Shown: positions 23,615 through 31,828 of the stretch, one piece after another | Numbering within the stretch: position 1 is the first letter of the stretch | Layout of the letters: the number at the start of each line of letters is the position of its first letter | Assembly: GCA_030835305.1 (NCBI GenBank) | Contig: JAURPJ010000093.1 | Span: 1 to 34,397 of the forward strand | Direction of reading: 5' to 3' | Source: Verrucomicrobiota bacterium | GTDB lineage: Bacteria; Verrucomicrobiota; Verrucomicrobiia; Verrucomicrobiales; Akkermansiaceae | DNA: 34,397 bases | The notes under the pieces: generated by a model | The model's database searches: none | Seen by the model: the letters and a program-made list of their open reading frames with translations, nothing else | What the model was told of the DNA's origin: nothing | Translations under genes and position numbers: made by a program

Positions 23615-26284
23615 TTATTCCATCAGCGAGATACGAATCCGGAAATACGATCTGTCTTGGAACGATAATGAGAAGTTCATTTTGTCACCAGTCCCGCCTA
23701 ATTGGGCGCCGGGGAACCAGTTTACGAGGTCATCGCTGATCTCGATTTCGTAAAGGCGGCCAACGAGGGACGGGAAGGCGATTTGGACCGCGTCTTGTTC
23801 AAGTGATAAGCTTGGGCGGAAAGCGGATGCCCCCGAAAGTGGGTTGGTTCCTGCCAGGAAGATCTCAAAAAAGTCGTCCTGCCCATCCTGATCGCTGTCT
23901 GCAAGTGCGGGATTTGTGCCAAGTTTAACCTCCTCCTGATCTGGAATTCGATCTCCATCCTGGTCGGCGAGAGGCGTAACGACGAGATTGTCCATGCCAA
24001 GTCCCTGGGGTTGAGGGCTGGCTCCAAAAATTTGTCCAACATTAATTTTACCCGGGGTGTGACTTCCGGGCTGAATGCTCCAATTGAAGTCTTCGACAAC
24101 CCCGGCGGATCCAGTACGTGCGATGCTCCGTTGGCCGACTGGGGTGCCGGGGCCTTGAGTGACGCCCACCGAGGTGGATGTCATTCCGGCGGCAATTCCG
24201 TCGATCGCAGTGAAGCTTCCTTCATAGCTTAAAAATTCACGAACGATGCCGTCAATCTCGAGGGCGATTCCATCCGGCGCACCGTTCTGAATCCCGGGGA
24301 TTTCCTTAAAGTAGAAGGCAGGTGCCCTGGGGGTGTTTGATGGCCCGGATGTGAAGTGGTCGAGTGAGATTCTTGATCCATAGATCCTTCCATTGTTTCC
24401 ATTGTAAAGGTGAATCGCGATCGATGATAACTCACCGGCGAAGGCCTGTCCTACAGCGACCTCGATAAATTCGCCGACATCTTGTCCGCTGTTGTCGTAG
24501 TGAAATTCGTTGATAAAAACATCCGAGGTCTCGACACCGCCTTTTGCTCCCGGGATGACCTCGACCAAGAGATCGATTGCATCTCCATCTGCAAGATTGA
24601 GATTCCGAACGTAAGCCGATTTCGATTGAGTCTCGGGAGGGTAAAGTTGACCGGAGGGACCTGTTGTGAGGGGTTGGTAATCCAGAATTGGGATGTCGAT
24701 AATGCTCCCATCTTTTACGAGCGATACCTGAAGGAGATCTCTTGAACCATCGGTGAACCGTCTCCAGAGCTGCGCGTCAAATTCAATCCGCAAGGCGGGA
24801 ATGACCTTGCCGGAAAGGTTGCGAAAGCTTGTTTGGAAAGAGGTCTCGGCAGCTGTTAAAATCCCCAAAGCACCCTGGTAGGATCTGGCTCCTTTGAGAC
24901 TAGAACTGCCATCGTCACGCCCAATCCAAGTGAGACCGCCATCAGCCCATGCCGCAAGAGACTGTTCGCCTTCAAATCCTTCGAAGTCTTCGACAACAGG
25001 GGAGCCTGTATCCGAGAAGGTATAAAATGTTGGATCTGAATTCCGGATCGTGACTGCGGCGACACCTCTGGTGAATCCTGGAGCCGTAGCCCTGATTTCA
25101 ATTGTTTGATCCGGATCGCTAATTTTGTCTTGTTTTGGTAGGAGAGTCGTGGACGCCCGGGTGCCATTGACAGGAATGGTGAGAGTCGTATCAGTAATGG
25201 TGGCCTCGGAGGGATCGCTCGATTGCAGAGAAATTTGAACAGGGCTCGACGCTGGTTCCACCAAGGTCACCGTGATGAAGGAGGCGGGAGAGTTTTCATT
25301 GAGGGTTGATTGATCCACATTGAGTTCGAGTTGAAGGCCACCATCCAGTTCAAAGTCGCCAAAAACCGGATAATGATCCGAGGCACCCGCGCTGGTTCCG
25401 CTTGCGAGTGGGCTGCCCGATTTTGGAAGGCCGGACGTGGAGGTGTCGAGCGCGCTGTTGTAAATCTCGGTGCCGAGCATGCGGCTTGCAACCGAGTTGG
25501 AGACAAGGAGATAGTCGAGAATGGTATTCGAGCCCATGAAGGTATCCGAGGTGACTCCGTCTTGTTGGCGATAGCTGGGATTGACGAGCCCCAGCCCGGT
25601 AAAGTAATCGATCGGGTCTCTGTAATAATTGACCGGGAAAGTAATGTCGCTTCCTAAGCTGTAACTCTGTGGCAATCCAGCAGGAAGAGTACGGTAGATC
25701 AGGTCGTTCCCTAGGAGGTTGAAATCGCCCATCACAAACACGTTGTCGCTTTCGCCGAGCCCTTTCTCTTCGAGGTATTTCCGGATTCGCAACATCTCAA
25801 CCGCCCTTCGAAAGGGATCGTCTGGATCGAAGCAGCACTTCAGGTGAGCGGTAATTATAGTGGGATCGCTATCTGTGCCTGGTACGTCGACGACGACTGC
25901 TGCGGCTGCCCGGGTCATGTCATTTGCTCCGGGCGGGGAAACGATGCTTTCACTGGAAGTTCCACTGAGCGGGAACCTGGACATAATCACGACCCGGCTT
26001 CCTTTGTCGAGAGCTGTTTCGGGAGCAAAAACAAAAGGATACCCCAGATTGACAGCAAGCCTGCTCAGGGGGCCGTCGAAGTCATTGGCGGTAATTTCCT
26101 GGAGTGCTAAAACATCAGGATTGATTCTCGAGATGACCGCTTCCAATTCCGCCTGACCTTCCTCGGCAACGTTTCCGATGCCGGTGAGGACATTGTAGGT
26201 GGCAATCCTGATCTCCACAGCGGCCAGACGGGGTAGGGCGAAAGACAAGAGGAGAGAAAGTAGAGCGAGATGAAAAAAAATCAT
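23615..26284 (-). CDS. Large secreted endonuclease/exonuclease/phosphatase-fold protein
   Basis: Multidomain exported protein of about 889 residues. Order: signal peptide (about 1-23); DNase I-like endonuclease/exonuclease/phosphatase domain (about 24-315; ATYNVLTG, ALQEI, TAHLKCC, MGDFNLLGNDL, SDHYPVFGDF); Calx-beta-like domain (about 320-415); a jelly-roll-like region (about 430-570); a lamin-tail-like domain (about 575-700; DVFINEFHYDNSG); two TSP3 Ca loops (DQDGDRIPD, DSDQDGQDD; about 785-815); and the C-terminal domain seen in three other proteins here, ending FRIRISLME. The ATG at 26284 is chosen over a TTG at 26299. It is likely an extracellular nuclease or phosphodiesterase, possibly for phosphate scavenging. 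Catalytic His/Asp residues are present, so activity is plausible. Confidence 0.85.
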   Translation of the reverse strand: MIFFHLALLSLLLSFALPRLAAVEIRIATYNVLTGIGNVAEEGQAELEAVISRINPDVLALQEITANDFDGPLSRLAVNLGYPFVFAPETALDKGSRVVIMSRFPLSGTSSESIVSPPGANDMTRAAAAVVVDVPGTDSDPTIITAHLKCCFDPDDPFRRAVEMLRIRKYLEEKGLGESDNVFVMGDFNLLGNDLIYRTLPAGLPQSYSLGSDITFPVNYYRDPIDYFTGLGLVNPSYRQQDGVTSDTFMGSNTILDYLLVSNSVASRMLGTEIYNSALDTSTSGLPKSGSPLASGTSAGASDHYPVFGDFELDGGLQLELNVDQSTLNENSPASFITVTLVEPASSPVQISLQSSDPSEATITDTTLTIPVNGTRASTTLLPKQDKISDPDQTIEIRATAPGFTRGVAAVTIRNSDPTFYTFSDTGSPVVEDFEGFEGEQSLAAWADGGLTWIGRDDGSSSLKGARSYQGALGILTAAETSFQTSFRNLSGKVIPALRIEFDAQLWRRFTDGSRDLLQVSLVKDGSIIDIPILDYQPLTTGPSGQLYPPETQSKSAYVRNLNLADGDAIDLLVEVIPGAKGGVETSDVFINEFHYDNSGQDVGEFIEVAVGQAFAGELSSIAIHLYNGNNGRIYGSRISLDHFTSGPSNTPRAPAFYFKEIPGIQNGAPDGIALEIDGIVREFLSYEGSFTAIDGIAAGMTSTSVGVTQGPGTPVGQRSIARTGSAGVVEDFNWSIQPGSHTPGKINVGQIFGASPQPQGLGMDNLVVTPLADQDGDRIPDQEEVKLGTNPALADSDQDGQDDFFEIFLAGTNPLSGASAFRPSLSLEQDAVQIAFPSLVGRLYEIEISDDLVNWFPGAQLGGTGDKMNFSLSFQDRSYFRIRISLME

Positions 26285-26487
26285 GGAAAATCTTAACAAG
26301 GGTCATCAGGGGCAGGGGGGCTTGAACCCTGGGTCCGAAGGACGGGTGGAACCTACTCTGAGACTACTCCGGATGCGAAGGGATTTGTTCGTTTAAGAAC
26401 GACAGACACACTTTTTGGTGACCAGCTGAATGCATCTGACAGCGTGTTATCCGAATTCTACCCGGAACCATTCTTTAAAAGCACATT

Positions 26488-27315
26488 ATGAAAAAGATAC
26501 TTAAACTCAGCAGTCTGCTGGCTTTTGGAACTGCCCAATTCGTGGAGGCAAGTGACTTGATTGCCTATTGGTCCTTCTACACCTTAACCAAAGGAAAGTT
26601 CTACGTTGATGGGGAACTTTGTTCGACCAGTATTACGCAGGTCTAAGTTCCTGGAATCGCCGGTGCCTTCTGGGCCTCCTCGACGTCCTGCGGAGCCAAC
26701 GTCCGCGGTTTCCAGGCCCACAATCCCTGGAATGATGGAAACTACTACTTTGACACCGGGGGTACCGCTGCCGACACCCAGCGCCTCTCTGGGCCCTCGG
26801 ATGTGATTGCTGGTGAATGGAATCACTTCGTCTGTCAGAAGAGTGGAAGCCGCAAGGAAGTTTGGACAGACGGAGTTCTCGTGATTTCCGGTGATTTTGC
26901 CGCCCCTTTGGATGATGACTTCTTCCGCTTTGCCATTGGTGCGGAATATCGGGTCGGCCATACTGCACACAACGCCACTCGTGGTCTCATCGAGGACTTC
27001 GCCGTCTTTGGAAGTTTTCTCTCCGAGGAAGAAATTCTCCGTCTTGCCGAGGGAGAGTCTCTAACGACCATCTCCGGGCCTGCAACTCCGCTGACGATCA
27101 TCTCGATTGAGATTGGTGAAACAACAATCGTTTTGACTAGGAATTCAAGGGCGAACCAAAACTACTCCCTCGAAACCAATCTCGACCTTGGTGGAGCCTG
27201 GACCGAAGTGACCGATGGGATCGAATCCCAAGGAGATGAGACAACTTATATTCTGCCTTTGTCCTTCATTCCTGATACCGGTTCGAAGAGGTTCATACGT
27301 GTCTTTGAGGCTTAG
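26488..27315 (+). pseudogene. Broken LamG-domain secreted protein gene
   Basis: Begins with an ATG and a good signal peptide, then DLIAYWSF typical of LamG proteins. The frame meets TAA at 26644-26646 and then continues in the same phase with recognisable LamG sequence (FWASSTSCGANVRGFQAH, NYYFDTGGTAA, GEWNHFVCQ). It ends with the shared C-terminal domain (NYSLETNLDLGG...W, ending FIRVFEA). The segment before the stop, GKFYVDGEL, resembles a part of LamG normally found later, so a deletion or rearrangement as well as the nonsense codon is likely. Residues after 26803 form an open 170-codon frame that could still be translated. A strong terminator follows. Confidence 0.75.
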
Positions 27316-27344
27316 TAGACAGGGGTGAAAACCTTTCAATTTAT

Positions 27345-27399
27345 AATGCATCGCTCTTCAAAAGAAGGGTAGTCAAAAGAAGGGTGGTGCATTTTTTTT
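27345..27399 (+). terminator. Rho-independent terminator after the LamG gene
   Basis: A 15-base left arm (AATGCATCGCTCTTC) pairs throughout, with several G-U pairs, to GAAGGGTGGTGCATT, followed by eight Ts. A shorter inner hairpin (CTTC-AAAA-GAAG) is an alternative, because AAAAGAAGGGT is tandemly repeated in the loop. It ends one base before the stop of convergent tatD. Confidence 0.75.
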
Positions 27400-27400
27400 G

Positions 27401-28216
27401 CTAAGCGGGTAGCCGGAAAAACTTCTTTACAACATTCTCGGTTATTGCCGCGATCTGCCCAAGAGATTCGCCACGATGAGCTGCGACGGCTTCCGCGGTG
27501 AGGCGGGTGAAGGCAGGTTCACATCGTTTTCCGCGGTGGGGAGTTGGTGCAAGGTAGGGCGCATCTGTTTCCAGCATGAATGATCCGGCAGGAACCGCTT
27601 TGACTGTGTCTACGACAGCGTGGGCATTTTTGAAGGTCGCTATTCCCGTAAATGAAATGACGCCGCCGGCCTCGAAGACTCGTTCTGCAAGTTCGGGAGG
27701 TCCCGGGAAGCAGTGAAAAACCGCCCTCACATTACTTGCGTAATCGGCATAGATTTGGAGAGCATCATCAAAGCTGCCGGTTCCGGCCCGGTCTCGGGTG
27801 TGGATGACGAGGTTTAGCCCCGCTGATTTCGCCAATTCAAAATGTCGCCTCAGGAAATCCCGCTGCCGCGCTTGGTAATTTTCATTGGACCAGCCTTCCG
27901 GGGCTGGGTGAAAGTAATCCAATCCTGTTTCCCCGAGAGCTGCAACTTTTGGATTTTCAAGATGGGGGAGCAGAAGTGATTCAAAGTCATCGCGTGTGGT
28001 GTGAACGTCACAAGGATGGATGCCAATACAGGCGGAAACCCCGGTGTGGGCTTCGGCGATCCGAAGATTGACCTCGAGATCGCTTTCGTCGGTCGCAAGG
28101 GTGATCATGCGATGAATCCCGGCCTTCCTCGCGCGCGCGATGATCTCCGGCAATTCGGTCGGGGAGAATTTGTGGGAGCCGAGGTGGCAATGGGAGTCGG
28201 TAATTGGAGCATTCAC
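27401..28216 (-). CDS. TatD-family metal-dependent hydrolase
   Basis: Cytoplasmic TIM-barrel hydrolase of the TatD/YcfH family, whose members act as metal-dependent DNases in quality control or apoptosis-like processes. The 271 residues include the metal ligands His9 and His11 (DSHCHLG), Glu96 (GETGLDY), His139 (IHTRD), His168 (FHCFPG) and Asp218 (LETDAPYL). All key residues are present and the length is normal. It is the last gene of the minus-strand run from fabH, preceded by a zinc-ribbon gene three bases upstream. Confidence 0.93.
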   Translation of the reverse strand: MNAPITDSHCHLGSHKFSPTELPEIIARARKAGIHRMITLATDESDLEVNLRIAEAHTGVSACIGIHPCDVHTTRDDFESLLLPHLENPKVAALGETGLDYFHPAPEGWSNENYQARQRDFLRRHFELAKSAGLNLVIHTRDRAGTGSFDDALQIYADYASNVRAVFHCFPGPPELAERVFEAGGVISFTGIATFKNAHAVVDTVKAVPAGSFMLETDAPYLAPTPHRGKRCEPAFTRLTAEAVAAHRGESLGQIAAITENVVKKFFRLPA

Positions 28217-28219
28217 AGA

Positions 28220-28585
28220 TCAGGCCCCGAAAACGTGTGGCTTGTGTCTTTTCAAGTCCTCGCCGCACATCGTGCAATGTTGACTGGCGGTATTGCAGTT
28301 GGACCCACAAGAGGGGCAGGGAAAGACCTGCTTGCCGATCTTGCCGTCCGCCTTGCCATCACGGGTGTCAACGTCGGCGACTTTGGCCAAGAGAAAATCA
28401 TCGGTAAGGTCGGAATGGTCGCGAAGGAGCTCCCACATCGACTGGCAAAGAAGGGTGAGATGATCGATCTGCTTCTGCAGTGATTCGGTTTTTCTCTCGG
28501 CGTTTCGTGCTTTGCTATTGGCCTGATCCACCCCTGCTTGCGCAGCATGAATTTGGCTTTGTTGACGGATATCCCAAAGGTCCAT
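28220..28585 (-). CDS. Coiled-coil zinc-ribbon protein, unknown function
   Basis: A 121-residue soluble protein. Residues about 5-60 are predicted coiled coil (QANSKARNAERKTESLQKQI). Residues about 90-110 form a zinc ribbon with two CxxC pairs, CPSCG and CTMCG, separated by a short loop. I know of no function for this layout, which resembles small proteins often seen in Verrucomicrobia and Planctomycetes. It lies between the peptide transporter and tatD with three-base spacings, so it is co-transcribed with them. Confidence 0.75.
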   Translation of the reverse strand: MDLWDIRQQSQIHAAQAGVDQANSKARNAERKTESLQKQIDHLTLLCQSMWELLRDHSDLTDDFLLAKVADVDTRDGKADGKIGKQVFPCPSCGSNCNTASQHCTMCGEDLKRHKPHVFGA

Positions 28586-28588
28586 GGC

Positions 28589-30229
28589 TCAAGATTGAAG
28601 GTAGGTTTTCTCTTTATAAAAATAGGCGAAGGGGAGAAACAGGATCGCAACGGTCGCCATAAGTCCGGTGAAAAACCAGAAGTAGGCAGCCCCCTCAAGT
28701 TTCGTTCCTCCTCCAATTTTATGAGTCAATTCGAGAGGCGAATCAGGATCGTCTGTTTGAAGCATTCCAAGCTTGTTTTTCTCGTTGTAGAGCCATGTCC
28801 CTTCTTCCTCCTGCTCCTTCTTTTTGACGCTAATAATGGTGTTGAAGTCATCCTCGGTTTTGAGTTCTCCATCAGGTCCGGCGGAAGAAAGTCTCGCGGC
28901 CCCGGCATGGAGGAGTTGGTAGGTGATCGCGTTTCCTTTCGGTCCCTTTGCTTTGGGCTCAAAATCGACCGGGAGTTTCTGATTCTCTTCGAAGTAAGCG
29001 GCGATTTGTTTTGTCGGTTCGGTGAATTCAGTTTGGGTGAGCTTGGAATCGGACTCGGGGATTCGAATAAAATCGTTGATGAGCCCTGTCATCAGGTTAC
29101 CAACGAAGACGGAAAGTAGGAAGATCGACATGATGAATGACTTCATCTTTGGCATGGCTTGGGTGTAGGCAAATTCCAGACAGACAATAGAGATTAGGAT
29201 CTCGGCTGAAGTCAGAATGAGATAGGCCAAAAGTTGCCACGCGACGCTCGGCGTCTCTCCCCGGTCGATCGCTTCCTGGGCCCATGAAACAATGGCAAAT
29301 GAAAGGATCGTTAGAAACAAGCCAGCGCCTACTTTCCGAAGTGGGGTGAGCCTGACGATCTTTCCCACTTTTGGATAGATCACAAAGGTAAAAAGTGGGA
29401 TCAGTACCAAAATCAGGAAAGGATTAAACGCCTGGATCTGCGATGGAAGTAGATCGATTCCAAGAAGATTTAGGTCCATTTTCTCAGCTTGGAAAACCAG
29501 AGTAGTCGCCGTTTGGTCGAAGAGGCACCAAAACATGGAGACAAAGACGTAAAAAAGTACCATCAATTTAAGTAAGACGATAATGCCCTCTCGGCTGAAA
29601 ACTTCCTTAAGGAACGAAATTCCTTGCGCTGGGATGTGGACGAATTTGTGACGTCCCATCAAGAAGCAGACTGTGGCAAGCGCCATCAAGACGCCGGGGA
29701 TCCCGAATGCCCAGTGAGGTCCATACCATTTCAAGACCCACGGAATGAGAAGGTTGGAAATAACCGCGCCTGTGTTGATGGAAAAATAGAAGATGTTGAA
29801 AATGCGAGGAAGAAGGTGTTGGTTTTCCTTCCCGAACTGATCGCCAACGTGGGCAGAGACACATGGTTTGATTCCTCCGGCGCCAAGGGCAATCATACCC
29901 AATCCTGCAAGCAGCCAGCCCTGAACTACGCCTCCAACCCCCATGAAGGCCAGGGAGAGGTGGCCGAGACAGTAAACGATGGAGAGAGTGACGATAGTCC
30001 GATATTTCCCAAAGAAAGTATCAGCAATCAGGGCTCCGAGTAATGGCGTAAAATAGACGGCGCCTGTGAAGTAGGAGACATAAGAGGTCGCCTGACTTTG
30101 ATTGAGATCAGAACCACCAAGAACTCCAAGATAGTTGGCGAGAAAAATGGCAAGAGCCGCCTTCATCCCGTAAAAGGAGAATCGCTCGGCCGCTTCGTTT
30201 GAGATGATGTAGGGAATTCCACCGGGCAT
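28589..30229 (-). CDS. POT-family proton-dependent oligopeptide transporter
   Basis: Inner-membrane proton-coupled di/tripeptide transporter (POT, major facilitator superfamily). From the ATG at 30229 it has 546 residues, opening PGGIPYIISNEAAERFSFYG, which contains the conserved ExxER proton-coupling motif (Glu12, Glu15, Arg16). The PTR2 signature region EFAYTQAMPKMKSFIMSIFL is also present. An upstream TTG (30322) would add 31 residues without family character. A roughly 125-residue hydrophilic insert (about 390-514) lies between the last two helices, longer than in most POT proteins. It contains AGPDGELKTEDDF, a pattern like the calcium loop of type II secretion pseudopilins. Substrate presumed to be short peptides. 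Confidence 0.9.
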   Translation of the reverse strand: MPGGIPYIISNEAAERFSFYGMKAALAIFLANYLGVLGGSDLNQSQATSYVSYFTGAVYFTPLLGALIADTFFGKYRTIVTLSIVYCLGHLSLAFMGVGGVVQGWLLAGLGMIALGAGGIKPCVSAHVGDQFGKENQHLLPRIFNIFYFSINTGAVISNLLIPWVLKWYGPHWAFGIPGVLMALATVCFLMGRHKFVHIPAQGISFLKEVFSREGIIVLLKLMVLFYVFVSMFWCLFDQTATTLVFQAEKMDLNLLGIDLLPSQIQAFNPFLILVLIPLFTFVIYPKVGKIVRLTPLRKVGAGLFLTILSFAIVSWAQEAIDRGETPSVAWQLLAYLILTSAEILISIVCLEFAYTQAMPKMKSFIMSIFLLSVFVGNLMTGLINDFIRIPESDSKLTQTEFTEPTKQIAAYFEENQKLPVDFEPKAKGPKGNAITYQLLHAGAARLSSAGPDGELKTEDDFNTIISVKKKEQEEEGTWLYNEKNKLGMLQTDDPDSPLELTHKIGGGTKLEGAAYFWFFTGLMATVAILFLPFAYFYKEKTYLQS

Positions 30230-30318
30230 GTCGGTGCTCTCTGTCGGGGTGGAACGATATTCGGAACTCAAGGGCGTAAAATGCGGTTGGAGGCATTTCA
30301 CGTTATCCGTCCCTTTGG

Positions 30319-30627
30319 TCAACTACGGAATTGTGACCCGTAAAATGAATTCAAGGAATGGAGATATCTCTGTCCCTTGATTTGATCAGGATCAAGGAAG
30401 GCATCGTTGGGAATCTTTATTATGCGTCTATTAAGGGAATCCAGGAAATAATTCCCGAAATCAGTCCTCACCGAGGCCAGGTCCATTGAATGGCCTTCGA
30501 AGAGGACTTTGTTGTTGCGAAAGACTTTGAATGTTTTTCCGTCTTTGGGGATTTTCCGGACCTGGCGGTAATTTCTCACAGCCCAAATAAGCTGCCAAAT
30601 AATCAGAGCTGATCCAAAGATCACCAT
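30319..30627 (-). CDS. Small membrane protein, 3' part of an interrupted gene
   Basis: A 102-residue product with one N-terminal membrane helix (about 2-18, VIFGSALIIWQLIWAV) and a polar C-terminal domain (FKVFRNNKVLFEGHSMDLAS and on). It is read in the same phase as the upstream 30-codon segment at 30640-30732 and separated from it only by TAG and four codons. The combined reading would give a two-helix hairpin protein of about 137 residues. The downstream region runs directly toward the POT gene. Family not recognised. The start at 30627 has no clear ribosome binding site. Confidence 0.6.
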   Translation of the reverse strand: MVIFGSALIIWQLIWAVRNYRQVRKIPKDGKTFKVFRNNKVLFEGHSMDLASVRTDFGNYFLDSLNRRIIKIPNDAFLDPDQIKGQRYLHSLNSFYGSQFRS

Positions 30628-30639
30628 GAGGCGCTTGCC

Positions 30640-30732
30640 CTACTTGAAACAAGAGACCGCAGTGAGACCAACGATCAGGCAGAAGGCGATGCTGAATCCG
30701 GTTTCACCTTTTCTGGTGATCCTCGTCTCCAT
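30640..30732 (-). CDS. Short membrane segment, 5' part of an interrupted gene
   Basis: A 30-codon frame starting four bases after the fabH stop (a GAGG immediately precedes the ATG). It contains a hydrophobic helix (FSIAFCLIVGLTAVSC) and ends at TAG. The next codons in phase are GGC AAG CGC CTC ATG and lead straight into the 102-residue membrane protein, so this may be the first helix of a two-helix protein interrupted by a nonsense codon. It could instead be a separate small membrane peptide. Confidence 0.35.
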   Translation of the reverse strand: METRITRKGETGFSIAFCLIVGLTAVSCFK

Positions 30733-30736
30733 CCTC

Positions 30737-31723
30737 CTACCATTCTATGGCGGCGGCGGCCCAGGTCAATCCGGCTCCAAAAGCGACCATGACAATCTTG
30801 TCTCCGCGCTTCATTTTTCCTTCGCGGTTGGCTTCGTCCAAGGCAATGGCGATGGCGGCGGCCGAAGTGTTGCCGTATTTGTGAAGATTGACAAAGACCC
30901 GGTTGCTGGGAACAGCGAGACGTGACGCGATGGCATCGATGATCCTCAAATTGGCCTGGTGGGGAATGACAACCGCGATGTCGTCGGGTTGTAATCCGGC
31001 TCGCTCGATGACGAGGTTAGCCGAGTTTTTCATGCGGGTAACGGCATGTTTGAAGACCTCCTTGCCAAGCATGGCGAGAGTCGCAAGTCCCTCTCCGGCA
31101 TTGTTTATGGTGATGGGGCAGGCCGAACCTCCACCTGGAATATTCAAGAGGTGTGTTTGTTTTCCATCTGTCCCGATGTCGGTGGACAGAATTCGGCCTT
31201 CATCTTCCCTCGATGCTCGGAGGACGGCAGCTCCAGCGCCATCGCCAAAAAGAACACAGGTGGTTCGGTCTTTCCAGTTCACGAAGGCAGAGAGTTTTTC
31301 TGCTCCGATGATCAGTGCGTTTTCAAAAGCACCAGATTCGATCATGCGTTTGGCGATCTTCATTGCGTAAAGAAAGCCGGAACAGGCAGCCGAGATATCA
31401 AAGGCAACGGCTTTCGTCGCTCCGAGCTGTTGTTGTACATAACAGGCCGTTGCCGGGGTGAGAGTGTCCGGAGTTATGGTGGCGACGATGATGAGATCGA
31501 GGTCCTCCGCAGCCATGCCAGCTTGCTCGAGGGCCTTCGTGGCAGCCTTTGATCCCAGATGGGAAGTGGACTCGTCGTCGGCCGCGATGCGACGCTCTTT
31601 GATGCCAGTCCGGGTCACAATCCACTCATCCGAAGTTTCAACAAATTTTGAGAGGTCATCGTTGGTCAGGATTTTTTCTGGAAGATAGCTTCCGGTTCCC
31701 GCGATAGTGACTCCGTGTGTCAT
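30737..31723 (-). CDS. fabH: 3-oxoacyl-[acyl-carrier-protein] synthase III
   Basis: Starts fatty acid synthesis by condensing acetyl-CoA with malonyl-ACP. The 328-residue thiolase-fold enzyme has the catalytic triad Cys114 (SAACSGFLYA), His255 (VIPHQANLR) and Asn285 (KYGNTSAAA), plus TSDEWIVTRTGIKERR near the N-terminus. Normal length and all residues intact. It is the first recognisable gene of the minus-strand cluster ending at tatD. No other fatty acid gene is adjacent. Confidence 0.95.
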   Translation of the reverse strand: MTHGVTIAGTGSYLPEKILTNDDLSKFVETSDEWIVTRTGIKERRIAADDESTSHLGSKAATKALEQAGMAAEDLDLIIVATITPDTLTPATACYVQQQLGATKAVAFDISAACSGFLYAMKIAKRMIESGAFENALIIGAEKLSAFVNWKDRTTCVLFGDGAGAAVLRASREDEGRILSTDIGTDGKQTHLLNIPGGGSACPITINNAGEGLATLAMLGKEVFKHAVTRMKNSANLVIERAGLQPDDIAVVIPHQANLRIIDAIASRLAVPSNRVFVNLHKYGNTSAAAIAIALDEANREGKMKRGDKIVMVAFGAGLTWAAAAIEW

Positions 31724-31828
31724 GGGCGAAGTGAAGGCGATGAATGCTTGCGCCGCAAGCCTTGAAACGGAGGTGTTTTAGATTTCCTAAGTCCCTTGCA
31801 GGCTGGGGAAAGGCGCTTATCATAAACA

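Noticed and set aside
26310..26390. A tRNA-like stretch on the minus strand (GGGTTCAAGC and a short GTCC/GGAC hairpin)
   Set aside because: The T-stem does not pair correctly with a 7-base loop, and no acceptor, D-arm or anticodon arm can be formed. Probably chance, or at most a fragment.
28001..28483. A 160-codon plus-strand frame
   Set aside because: Antisense to tatD and the zinc-ribbon gene, both of which have intact metal-binding motifs.
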